Source: CAJCIS01 sp965276755
GTDB taxonomy: Bacteria; Pseudomonadota; Alphaproteobacteria; Acetobacterales; Acetobacteraceae
Reading direction: 5' to 3'
NCBI GenBank assembly: GCA_965276755.1
Contig: OZ255625.1
Span: 3,658,001-3,722,000 of the forward strand
DNA length: 64,000 bases
The notes below the pieces were generated by a model. The model saw nothing but the letters and a program-made list of their open reading frames with translations, ran no database searches and was not told the origin of the DNA. Positions within the stretch are counted from its first letter, which is position 1, and each line of letters begins with the position of its first letter. The position numbers were made by a program, and so were the translations under genes. Of the stretch, positions 26,290-33,947 are shown piece after piece.

Positions 26290-27207
26290 ATGTCATTGAC
26301 ACGTTTCCCGGCTTGCGGTCTTGCGGTGCTCGCTGGTTCACTCGGCACTGCTGATGGGCAGCCGGCTTATATACACGCTGTGCTGGAGCAGCACGCAGCT
26401 TCGTTGCGCCCGTCATGGGCAGCCAATCCGCAAGCGGGTGCGATGACCGCGCCCTCTCTGAGGGCCGGGAGCATCCTGACCCCGAACATCAATGTCACGG
26501 TGGCGCCGGGCACGCCCAGGATCATGCTGGATATCGATCCAGGCAATGTTGGGCTTTCTGCCATAGAAATCGAGATGGCGTCGCCGGACAATGTACAGTT
26601 CGTATTATCCACGGCTTTCCAGCCGCCGTATCCTCCTGTGCCCAAGCATGAAAAGTTGACGGTCCAGGTTTCCTCCCCCTTTGCCAACCAAGGCTTCGGA
26701 TTCTATTCGGAGCCGGGTGCCTGGACACTAAGCGAAATTGTTCTCGTCCCCAAGACAGGCAATCCCGTGAGTTACTCCGGTAGTCAGCTTGCGGCATTGT
26801 TCCCGAGCATCGTCATCAATGTCACCAATCCTGGAACACCTGATGTCACGCCGCCGAAGATCGGCCATGGCAAGGTCTTGACGCCGACAGTCAGCCTGTC
26901 CAGCGCTTCGCCGTATTTTGCTGCCAGGCTCAAGGTCTCGGACAGCAATTCCGGTGTGTCCAATATCTATATGAGCTTCAATGCGCCCGACGGGTCATTT
27001 GGTTATGGCGCCTACAGCACGATCCTCTCCCCCGTAAACAAGGGCAGCGTCATTGCATCGATGATGTTTCAACCTACAGCGCCAACTGGAACCTACACCA
27101 TTGCCAGTCTGTCGGTTTGTGATGTTGCAAATAATTGCGCCGAGGAGACGGCGCCCGAGGATATTCAGAAAACTTTGGGCACAACGACGTTCCAGGTGAC
27201 GAACTGA
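26290..27207 (+). CDS. exported hypothetical protein
   Basis: 305 residues. A signal peptide (MSLTRFPACGLAVLAGSLGT) is followed by a low-charge, beta-rich, Ser/Thr/Pro-rich body with two apparent immunoglobulin-like units. The second (YFAARLKVSDSNSGVSNIYM ... TYTIASLSVCDVANNCAEE) resembles secreted bacterial beta-sandwich domains. GC is lower than in the flanking genes. Function unknown; probably surface or extracellular. A GGAAAG site precedes the ATG at 26290. Frame-open sequence upstream is antisense dprA. Confidence 0.68.
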   Translation: MSLTRFPACGLAVLAGSLGTADGQPAYIHAVLEQHAASLRPSWAANPQAGAMTAPSLRAGSILTPNINVTVAPGTPRIMLDIDPGNVGLSAIEIEMASPDNVQFVLSTAFQPPYPPVPKHEKLTVQVSSPFANQGFGFYSEPGAWTLSEIVLVPKTGNPVSYSGSQLAALFPSIVINVTNPGTPDVTPPKIGHGKVLTPTVSLSSASPYFAARLKVSDSNSGVSNIYMSFNAPDGSFGYGAYSTILSPVNKGSVIASMMFQPTAPTGTYTIASLSVCDVANNCAEETAPEDIQKTLGTTTFQVTN

Positions 27208-27219
27208 GAGCAAGGTCCC

Positions 27220-27408
27220 TTATTCCAACTGCCTCTCACACCGCACCTGACCCTGGCGTAATCGGGTGCGCAGCCACCCTGCGGCATCATAGAAGGCGTC
27301 GGCACGCGTGTCAGGTGCCGTCAGCGGATTTCCTGCAAACGCGCAATATCGGTAAGGCACGCTGGGCGGATCACCGCACGTGGAAGATCGAGACCCCCAC
27401 CCCGTCAT
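27220..27408 (-). CDS. possible small hypothetical protein
   Basis: 62-residue frame that overlaps the end of the Clp-fold protease gene by about 38 bp. The second half (YDAAGWLRTRLRQGQVRCER) looks coding-like in codon use and the stop is clean. No family is recognised and no ribosome site is seen, so it may be spurious. Confidence 0.3.
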   Translation of the reverse strand: MTGWGSRSSTCGDPPSVPYRYCAFAGNPLTAPDTRADAFYDAAGWLRTRLRQGQVRCERQLE

Positions 27409-28372
27409 CTCCCATCTCCGCCTTCTTCCACCCGCTGCGATCGTTCAGCGGCACCCAACGCCGCTCCTCCGCGCGATAATGCCAGCTCTTGTCCCGCTGG
27501 TAGAAGATCTGCAGGCCGGGGCCCTCGATGATATTGGTGATGCTGTTATCATGGCTGTTGCGCTCGTCATAATCGGTCGCCGCGCGCTGGCCCATTTCCG
27601 AATAGAGCTCGTTCAGTTCCAGCAGCCGCGCGTTTGCCATCTCGGGCAGCCGCGCCGCCTCCAGCCCGATCCTCTGCGCCTCGCGCAGCGTGATCGGATA
27701 GGAGTGGCTCGGATAGGCAGAATTCAGCGTGTTGCTGATCTGGGTCACCTTGGCCTGATCGGTTAAATGAAAGCTCAATATATCCGCGCAGATGCGCGTG
27801 GACAGCGCGCTTGCCCGATCGACGGCGCCGATCACCAGCGGATGGACGTGGTCGAACAATTTCTCGTAGCGATTGGTTGCATCGCCGCCGCTCTGCTCGC
27901 GCCATAGCCGCACCACGCGCTGCAATTCGTCCTGGCTGACGCGCACGCGGTCATTGTCGCGATCGATCGGCGAGAGGTCGTGCGTCAGCGACGTATCGAC
28001 CGCGGAGAGCTGCGCCAGCGGCCCCATCAATATCCGGTCCGCACCCAGCGCCAGCATGGTCGCGGCGGAAGCACATTCCAGCGGCACCAGCACGGTCAGA
28101 TCGGCGATATACTCGCGCAGCAGATTGACCATGCGCAAGGACGCCTCGCCCGAGCCGCCATCGGATTTGATGAACAGTGCCGCGCGATCCTGCGGACCCA
28201 TCGCGCGCAGCACGCCATACAGCGCCACCACGTCACTTGTATGGATGCCGCCTGACGCACTGTTCCAGTACGTGATCACCGGCTGATCCAGGGTTGCGGC
28301 AATCCAGGCCAGCACCGCCTGGGTGCGTTCGAACAGGACCGGCGGACTTGGGCGTGTCAGCGAATCGAGCAT
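27371..28372 (-). CDS. SDH-family Clp-fold serine proteinase-like protein
   Basis: 333 residues. Crotonase/ClpP-type core: PVITYWNSASGG, AALFIKSDGGSGEASLRMVN (oxyanion/glycine loop), LVPLECASAATMLALGADRI with the likely nucleophilic Ser in SAAT, and MGPLAQLSAVDTSLTHDLSP. This matches the serine dehydrogenase-type (PF01972) Clp-fold proteins, relatives of SppA and ClpP of uncertain function. There is no signal peptide, so it is cytoplasmic or membrane-associated. No clear partner is encoded nearby. Confidence 0.8.
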   Translation of the reverse strand: MLDSLTRPSPPVLFERTQAVLAWIAATLDQPVITYWNSASGGIHTSDVVALYGVLRAMGPQDRAALFIKSDGGSGEASLRMVNLLREYIADLTVLVPLECASAATMLALGADRILMGPLAQLSAVDTSLTHDLSPIDRDNDRVRVSQDELQRVVRLWREQSGGDATNRYEKLFDHVHPLVIGAVDRASALSTRICADILSFHLTDQAKVTQISNTLNSAYPSHSYPITLREAQRIGLEAARLPEMANARLLELNELYSEMGQRAATDYDERNSHDNSITNIIEGPGLQIFYQRDKSWHYRAEERRWVPLNDRSGWKKAEMGDDGVGVSIFHVR

Positions 28373-28462
28373 AAGGCCAGTCTGCCCCAGGAATGGTGAA
28401 CGCCAACCTTCCGGCCGGCCATCAATCCTCCTGCGAACGCGTTGTGCGTTGCAATAAAAAAG

Positions 28463-28828
28463 TCATGCGCCGGTGATTGGGCTCGCCATCTGTACCATCG
28501 AATCGCTCTCCACCGGCGCAAAGGTGGCGAACATGTCCGCCGCCTCCGCCAGATCTCTCAGCGGGACGTAGTCGCACGCCGCGCCGAACCGCTCCCACAT
28601 GCCCTGCACGCGTGCATCCTTGTGTGCCGCGGCCACCGCACCCGCGCGCCACTCGAAGGCCTCGATCAGCGTCCCGTCCGCCGCACGCATGACCAGATGC
28701 GGCCGCTCGGTGGCCAGGCCCCAACTGCGCAGCAACGGAACGTGCTCGGCGACCAAGCCGGCCAGCGCCGCCTCCTGGCCAGGCTTTGGCCGATAGGCCA
28801 CGATCACCACATCCCCGTGTGTCTGCAT
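28463..28828 (-). CDS. ABM-like dimeric alpha/beta-barrel protein
   Basis: 121 residues. It starts MQTHGDVVIVAYRPKPGQEA, resembling antibiotic-biosynthesis-monooxygenase or NIPSNAP-like domains (ferredoxin-like beta-alpha-beta units), with EAFEWRAGAVAAAHKDARVQ and MWERFGAACDYVPLRDLAEA. These proteins are small cytoplasmic dimers; some are cofactor-free oxygenases, many have no known role. Similarity is by pattern only. Confidence 0.6.
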   Translation of the reverse strand: MQTHGDVVIVAYRPKPGQEAALAGLVAEHVPLLRSWGLATERPHLVMRAADGTLIEAFEWRAGAVAAAHKDARVQGMWERFGAACDYVPLRDLAEAADMFATFAPVESDSMVQMASPITGA

Positions 28829-28882
28829 GCGCCCCCGCCTTGCTTGCCGTTGCCCACCCCGCGCGGTAGGGTGAGCGGTGCC

Positions 28883-28956
28883 GCGGGCGTAGCATAGTGG
28901 TAATGCTCCAGCCTTCCAAGCTGGCTAGGAGGGTTCGATTCCCTCCGCCCGCTCCA
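28883..28956 (+). tRNA. tRNA-Gly (anticodon TCC)
   Basis: A 74-nt cloverleaf with encoded CCA. The acceptor GCGGGCG (28883) pairs with CGCCCGC (28946-28952), discriminator T, CCA at 28954-28956. The anticodon loop CTTCCAA puts TCC at 28915-28917. D and T arms are normal (GGTTCGATTCC). It reads glycine GGA/GGG codons. The kdp operon starts about 90 bp downstream. Confidence 0.96.
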
Positions 28957-29045
28957 AGCAAGCGCAGCCTGCCACTATCCACATGGCCCCTTTATGCCGC
29001 CCCGTACTATTTGCGGGCTCACGGCGCATGGAGGCGTCACGCATC

Positions 29046-29129
29046 ATGGACGATATCATCGCGGCCTGCCTCGGCACCGGCCTGATCCTGATCATGGCGG
29101 CCTACGCCGAACTGTGTGAGCGCATCTGA
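29046..29129 (+). CDS. 27-residue membrane peptide upstream of kdpF
   Basis: Reads MDDIIAACLGTGLILIMAAY and then AELCERI: one hydrophobic helix and a C-terminal CER. A GGAGG site at 29030-29034 precedes the ATG, and its stop is one base before the kdpF start, so it is coupled to kdpFABC. I recall similar tiny ORFs ending in a Cys-(Glu/Asp)-Arg-Leu-like tail before kdpF in other bacteria, but cannot check. It may be an unannotated small subunit or regulator of the pump. Confidence 0.6.
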   Translation: MDDIIAACLGTGLILIMAAYAELCERI

Positions 29130-29130
29130 C

Positions 29131-29217
29131 ATGATCGACCTGGCCGCCGGCGCCGCGGTCTCGGGACTGCTGCTCATCTATCTCGTCTGGGCGCTGGTTC
29201 GTCCCGAAGACTTTTGA
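29131..29217 (+). CDS. kdpF: K+-transporting ATPase subunit KdpF
   Basis: 28 residues, MIDLAAGAAVSGLLLIYLVW followed by ALVRPEDF. The single helix and the conserved ending L-x-R-P-E-x-F are diagnostic of KdpF, a small lipid-like subunit that stabilises the KdpABC complex in the inner membrane. It lies one base after the tiny upstream ORF and 15 bp before kdpA. Confidence 0.9.
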   Translation: MIDLAAGAAVSGLLLIYLVWALVRPEDF

Positions 29218-29232
29218 AAGGCTGCGCGCTTC

Positions 29233-30942
29233 ATGACCACCGTCGGCTGGGCGCAGATCGCCCTGACCCTGGGCCTTGTCTTTGCCGCAGCATTCCCGCT
29301 CGGCAAATACATGGCCGTGCTGTTCACCGGCGGCCAAACCTGGCTTAGCCCGGTTTTGGGCCCAGTCGAGCGCGCAACCTACGCCATCTGCGGCGTTGAC
29401 GCGCAAAAGGGCATGGGCTGGCGATCCTACGCCGGCGCGCTGATTGTCATTAATGCACTGCATTTCCTTCTTCTGTATGCTATCCTGCGGCTGCAGAACG
29501 TGCTGCCGTTCAATCCGCAATCCATCGCCGCCATGCCGCCGCGCCTGGCCTTCAATACCGCCATCAGCTTCGTCACGAACACGAACTGGCAGGCCTACTC
29601 TCCTGAGTCGCAGATTTCGTACGGCGCGCAGATGATCGGCCTGACCGTGCACAATTTTCTCTCCGCGGCCACCGGCATTGCCGCCGCCGTCGCAGTGGTG
29701 CGCGCCTTTACCGCGGGCGGCTTGCAGACGCTGGGCAATTTCTGGGTCGATATGACGCGCTGCACGCTCTATCTTCTGATGCCCGTCTGCATTGTCGCCG
29801 CCCTTTTGCTGCTTGCGGCCGGCGTGCCGGAAACGCTGTCTGCCTTCCCCACCGCGCACACGCTGGATGCCGGGGCGCAGACCATCGCTGTCGGCCCCGT
29901 CGCCTGGCAGGAAGCGATCAAGGAATTCGGCACCAACGGCGGCGGCTTCTTCAACGCCAATTCCGCGCACCCCTTTGAAAACCCTTCGGCCCTGACAAAC
30001 ATTCTGGAGAACTGGCTGCTGCTGGTAATCCCCTTCGGCCTGGCCATCATGCTCGGCCACATGGTGGGCGACCGCGCCCAGGGCCGTGCGCTTTTCGCCG
30101 CCATGGCCATCCTTCTGAGCCTGGCGGTCTGCGGCACCTACGCGGCCGAGGCCGGGGGCAATCCGCTGCTGACCCATGCCGGCATCAGCGCGTCGATGGG
30201 TAACATGGAGGGCAAGGAAGTCCGCTTCGGCCCCGCACTCAGCGCCGTCTTCAACGTCAGCGCCACGGGCACATCCACAGGCGCTGTCAACAGCTTTACC
30301 GACAGCTACATGCCGCTTGGCGGTCTGATCCCACTGTTTTTGATGCAGCTCGGCGAGGTGACACCTGGCGGCGTCGGCTCCGGCCTCTACACGGTCGTGG
30401 TTTTCGCGCTGCTCTCGGTTTTCGTCGCGGGTCTGATGGTCGGCCGCACGCCCGAATATCTCGGCAAGAAAGTGCAGGCGAAGGAAATCAAGCTCGCCAT
30501 GCTGGCTGTGCTGATCCTGACGTTCGGCATTCTGGGCGGCGCCGGCCTGTGCCTCGTGCTTCCCGTAGGTCTGTCCTCGCTCTCCAATGCCGGCCCGCAC
30601 GGGCTGTCGGAAATGCTTTACGCCTGGACGTCGGCCACCGAGAATAACGGCAGCGCCATGGCGGGCCTGACCGCGGATACGCGCCTGCTCGATTACGGCC
30701 TGGGCGCCGCCATGGCGCTCGGCCGCTTCGCCTTCATGATCCCGGTGCTGGCGATCGCCGGCTCGCTCGCCGCAAAGCCGAAGCTGCCAGCTAGCGCCGG
30801 CACGTTTCCGACGACGGGGCCGCTGTTTATTGGGCTGCTGGTGGGGGTGATCATTATTTTGGGTGGGTTGCAGTTTATGCCTGCGGATGCGCTGGGGCCT
30901 TTGGCGGAGCATTTCGAAATGCTCGCCGGCAAGACGTATTAA
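29233..30942 (+). CDS. kdpA: K+-transporting ATPase subunit KdpA
   Basis: 569 residues, about ten membrane segments, of the SKT potassium-channel-like superfamily. Selectivity-filter regions are visible (TNTNWQAYSPESQIS; EFGTNGGGFFNANSAHPFEN; YAWTSATENNGSAMAGLTAD). It conducts K+ into the high-affinity P-type pump KdpFABC. The ATG at 29233 follows a GAAAGG site. The gap to kdpB (138 bp) is filled by an inverted pair of family A hairpins, unusual inside an operon of obligate partners. Confidence 0.96.
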   Translation: MTTVGWAQIALTLGLVFAAAFPLGKYMAVLFTGGQTWLSPVLGPVERATYAICGVDAQKGMGWRSYAGALIVINALHFLLLYAILRLQNVLPFNPQSIAAMPPRLAFNTAISFVTNTNWQAYSPESQISYGAQMIGLTVHNFLSAATGIAAAVAVVRAFTAGGLQTLGNFWVDMTRCTLYLLMPVCIVAALLLLAAGVPETLSAFPTAHTLDAGAQTIAVGPVAWQEAIKEFGTNGGGFFNANSAHPFENPSALTNILENWLLLVIPFGLAIMLGHMVGDRAQGRALFAAMAILLSLAVCGTYAAEAGGNPLLTHAGISASMGNMEGKEVRFGPALSAVFNVSATGTSTGAVNSFTDSYMPLGGLIPLFLMQLGEVTPGGVGSGLYTVVVFALLSVFVAGLMVGRTPEYLGKKVQAKEIKLAMLAVLILTFGILGGAGLCLVLPVGLSSLSNAGPHGLSEMLYAWTSATENNGSAMAGLTADTRLLDYGLGAAMALGRFAFMIPVLAIAGSLAAKPKLPASAGTFPTTGPLFIGLLVGVIIILGGLQFMPADALGPLAEHFEMLAGKTY

Positions 30943-30980
30943 GGCCTTCTTTTTTGAAAAAAAGAAGCAAAAAACTTCTG
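30942..30980 (-). repeat. AT-rich hairpin repeat, family A (left of an inverted pair)
   Basis: Hairpin CTTCTTTTTTGAAAAAAAGAAG at 30946-30967 followed by CAAAAAACTTC. It faces the plus-oriented copy at 31023. Confidence 0.82.
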
Positions 30981-31022
30981 TCACTTTGCGCACGCGTTGT
31001 CCGGACATCTCGTTCTAACTAG

Positions 31023-31070
31023 CAAAAGTTTTTTGGTTCTTTTTTTCAAAAAAGAACTGCTTCCTTCCTT
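31023..31070 (+). repeat. AT-rich hairpin repeat, family A (right of an inverted pair)
   Basis: CAAAAGTTTTTTG, hairpin GTTCTTTTTTTCAAAAAAGAAC (31036-31057), TGCTTCCTTCC. It ends about 10 bp before the kdpB ATG. Confidence 0.85.
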
Positions 31071-31080
31071 AGGTGTCTCC

Positions 31081-33111
31081 ATGCCCGCCGACACAATTGC
31101 CCTCTTCGACCGCACCATCCTGACCCGAGCTGCCGGAGACAGCTTCGCCAAACTCAATCCCGTCGCGCTGATGCGCAACCCCGTAATCTTCGTCACCGAA
31201 ATCGTGGCATGTCTCGTCACCTTCATCGGCATCGAAGCGCTCGCCAACCACACACCTGCCCTCTTCCCGATCGCCATCGCCCTGTGGCTCTGGCTCACCG
31301 TCCTTTTCGCCACCTTCGCAGAGGCGGTCGCCGAAGGCCGCGGCCGCGCGCGCGCCGAAAGCCTGCGCCGCACCCGCACGGACCTCACCGCGAAGCTGTT
31401 GGTCAATCCGCGTGACCGCGCGCTCTACAAGCCCACTCCCGCCTCGGATTTGCGCGCCGGAAGCCTGGTGCTGGTCGAAACCAACGACCTGATCCCGTCC
31501 GATGGCGAAATCGTCGAAGGTGTGGCCAGCGTCAACGAATCTGCCATCACGGGGGAATCCGCCCCCGTCATCCGCGAGGCAGGCGGGGATCGCTCGGCGG
31601 TCACCGGCGGCACCATGGTCGTCTCGGACTGGCTCGTCATCCGCATTACCGCAGATCCCGGCAACACCTTTATCGATCGCATGATCAAGCTCGTTGAGGG
31701 TGCCGAGCGCCGCAAGACACCCAATGAAATCGCGCTCGACATCCTGCTGGCCGGGCTGACGATCATCTTCTTGATCGCCGTCGTCACGCTGGTCGGTTTT
31801 GCACAATATTCAGCGACGCCGCTCGGCATTCCCGTGCTCGCGGCCCTGCTTGTCACGCTGATCCCGACCACGATCGGCGGTCTGCTCAGCGCCATCGGCA
31901 TTGCCGGCATGGACCGCCTGATACGCTTCAATGTCGTGGCCACCAGCGGGCGCGCGGTGGAAGCGGCCGGTGACGTGGACGCACTCCTGCTCGATAAGAC
32001 CGGCACGATTACGTTCGGCAACCGCATGGCCGCGGGCCTGACGCCCGTTCCCGGCATCGACGAACGCGACCTCGCTGACGCCGCCATGCGCGCCAGCCTG
32101 GGTGATGAAACACCCGAAGGCCGCTCCATCATCACCTACGTTCGCGACCGCCACGGCATTTCCGCCGAGCGCGAAGAGGCCGCCACGGTCATTCCCTTTA
32201 CCGCCAACACGCGCGTCTCCGGGCTGGATCACGACGGACATCAATGGCGCAAAGGTGCTGTGGACAACATCGTCAAATCGCTGGCATCGCCGCCGCCTGC
32301 GCCATTCACCCAAGCCGTCGAACGCGTCGCACGCGCCGGCAGCACGCCGCTCGCTGTCACCGCGGATGGCCGCCTGCTGGGCGTGATCGAACTCAAGGAC
32401 ATCGTCAAGCCGGGCATTCGCGAGCGCTTCGTCGAACTGCGCCGCATGGGAATTCGCACGATCATGGTCACCGGCGACAACCGCGTGACCGCGGCTGCCA
32501 TCGCCACCGAAGCCGGCGTGGATGATTTCATCGCCGAGGCCACGCCGCAGGACAAGCTCGACTACATCCGCCGGACCCAGGCCGAAGGCCGCCTGGTTGC
32601 CATGTGCGGCGATGGCACCAACGATGCGCCCGCACTCGCGCAGGCCGACGTGGGTGTCGCCATGCAGACCGGCACGCAGGCGGCGCGCGAGGCCGGCAAC
32701 ATGGTCGATCTGGACAGCGATCCCACGAAACTGATCGAGATTGTCGAAATCGGCAAACAGCTCCTGATCACCCGCGGATCGCTGACCACGTTCTCGATTG
32801 CCAACGACATCAGCAAATATTTCGCCATCCTGCCGGCGATCTTCGTCGCCACCTATCCCGAGCTCGGCGCGCTCAACATCATGCGCCTGCACAGCCCGCA
32901 ATCGGCGATCATGTCGGCAGTCATCTTCAATGCGCTGATCATTGTCGCCCTCGTGCCGCTTGCGTTGCGCGGCGTGAAATTTCGTGCGGTCGGTGCGGCT
33001 GCGTTGCTGCGGCGCAATTTGCTGATCTACGGCGTGGGCGGCATCATCGCACCCTTCGTCGGCATCAAGGCCATCGACCTGATCCTCTCCGCCCTTCACC
33101 TCTTTTCCTGA
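31081..33111 (+). CDS. kdpB: K+-transporting ATPase ATP-binding subunit KdpB
   Basis: 676-residue P-type ATPase. Actuator motif NESAITGESAPVIREAGGDR, phosphorylated Asp305 in LLLDKTGTITFGN, nucleotide domain KGAVDNIV, and hinge MVTGDNRVTAAAIATEAGVD and MCGDGTNDAPALAQADVGVA. It hydrolyses ATP to drive K+ import through KdpA. A longer frame from 30997 would translate the hairpin repeat, so the ATG at 31081 is used; only a weak AGG precedes it. Confidence 0.96.
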   Translation: MPADTIALFDRTILTRAAGDSFAKLNPVALMRNPVIFVTEIVACLVTFIGIEALANHTPALFPIAIALWLWLTVLFATFAEAVAEGRGRARAESLRRTRTDLTAKLLVNPRDRALYKPTPASDLRAGSLVLVETNDLIPSDGEIVEGVASVNESAITGESAPVIREAGGDRSAVTGGTMVVSDWLVIRITADPGNTFIDRMIKLVEGAERRKTPNEIALDILLAGLTIIFLIAVVTLVGFAQYSATPLGIPVLAALLVTLIPTTIGGLLSAIGIAGMDRLIRFNVVATSGRAVEAAGDVDALLLDKTGTITFGNRMAAGLTPVPGIDERDLADAAMRASLGDETPEGRSIITYVRDRHGISAEREEAATVIPFTANTRVSGLDHDGHQWRKGAVDNIVKSLASPPPAPFTQAVERVARAGSTPLAVTADGRLLGVIELKDIVKPGIRERFVELRRMGIRTIMVTGDNRVTAAAIATEAGVDDFIAEATPQDKLDYIRRTQAEGRLVAMCGDGTNDAPALAQADVGVAMQTGTQAAREAGNMVDLDSDPTKLIEIVEIGKQLLITRGSLTTFSIANDISKYFAILPAIFVATYPELGALNIMRLHSPQSAIMSAVIFNALIIVALVPLALRGVKFRAVGAAALLRRNLLIYGVGGIIAPFVGIKAIDLILSALHLFS

Positions 33112-33125
33112 ATTCGGATCGCACC

Positions 33126-33713
33126 ATGCTCTCCCATATCCGTCCCGCGGTCAGCATGATCGCCCTGTTCACGCTCCTTACAGGCGTGATCTTTCCGCTC
33201 GCTTTCGTCGGCATCGGTCATGCCGTCTTTCCGTTCCAGGCTGGTGGCAGCCTGATCGTCCGCAACAACCAGGTTGTGGGCTCGGCGATGATCGGCCAGA
33301 ATTTCACCTCGGCCCAGTATTTTCACGGGCGCCCGTCCGCGCTGATGGGCACCGATCCCAAGGACAGCACCAAACAGGTCGCCACACCCTACGACGCCAG
33401 CGAATCGGGTGCGTCCAATCTGAGTGCCACGTCCAAAGCGCTGTCGGATCGCGTTGCCGCCGCCGCGCATGAACGCGGCGGCACCAACATTCCCGCCGAT
33501 GCCGTGACCACCTCGGCCTCTGGGCTGGACCCCGACATCTCGCCGGAGAACGCCGCGGCCCAGATCGCCCGCGTGGCCGCCGCGCGACACACAAGCCGGC
33601 AGGCCGTAACCGCAATCGTGGCCGGCGCGACACACGAGCCGCTGCTGGGCTTCATCGGCCAGGAGCGGGTGGACGTGCTCGCCGCCAATCTTGCCCTTGA
33701 TGCCGCTCGCTAA
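33126..33713 (+). CDS. kdpC: K+-transporting ATPase subunit KdpC
   Basis: 195 residues. An N-terminal membrane segment (AVSMIALFTLLTGVIFPLAF) is followed by the periplasmic domain with FHGRPSALMGTDPKDST and TTSASGLDPDISPENAAAQI, both highly typical of KdpC, which stabilises the complex. It starts 14 bp after kdpB. No kdpD or kdpE follows in this window, so the sensor pair must be elsewhere or absent. Confidence 0.95.
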   Translation: MLSHIRPAVSMIALFTLLTGVIFPLAFVGIGHAVFPFQAGGSLIVRNNQVVGSAMIGQNFTSAQYFHGRPSALMGTDPKDSTKQVATPYDASESGASNLSATSKALSDRVAAAAHERGGTNIPADAVTTSASGLDPDISPENAAAQIARVAAARHTSRQAVTAIVAGATHEPLLGFIGQERVDVLAANLALDAAR

Positions 33714-33947
33714 AACTGAACAGCGTTAATAGAAGAAACGCGTCCGCGTCCACGCGCCCGAACTGTTGCCGCAGGGGCACGCCACCGTGGCACAACGCCC
33801 CTGAATGGGCCGCCAATCGCTTGACGCATTTAGTGTGCCCACCCTAACGTCCGCACGGCGCACGACCTTTGGCCGCGTATGCGACGGCCGAGTCGGCGAA
33901 ACAGAATCCTGGCCACAGACGCCGGACTTGGGGAGGAATCGGGGACC

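Noticed and set aside
29092..31008. 638-residue open frame on the minus strand opposite kdpA
   Set aside because: It is the antisense of a clear kdpA and has no domain signatures; high GC keeps opposite frames open.
30942..31070. AT hairpins as ordinary rho-independent terminators
   Set aside because: The T-run is inside the stem and pairs lie within operons of obligate partners, so simple termination is unlikely, though not excluded for single copies at gene ends.
30997..31080. kdpB extended upstream to 30997
   Set aside because: The added residues are encoded by a family A hairpin and are Lys/Phe-rich noise.
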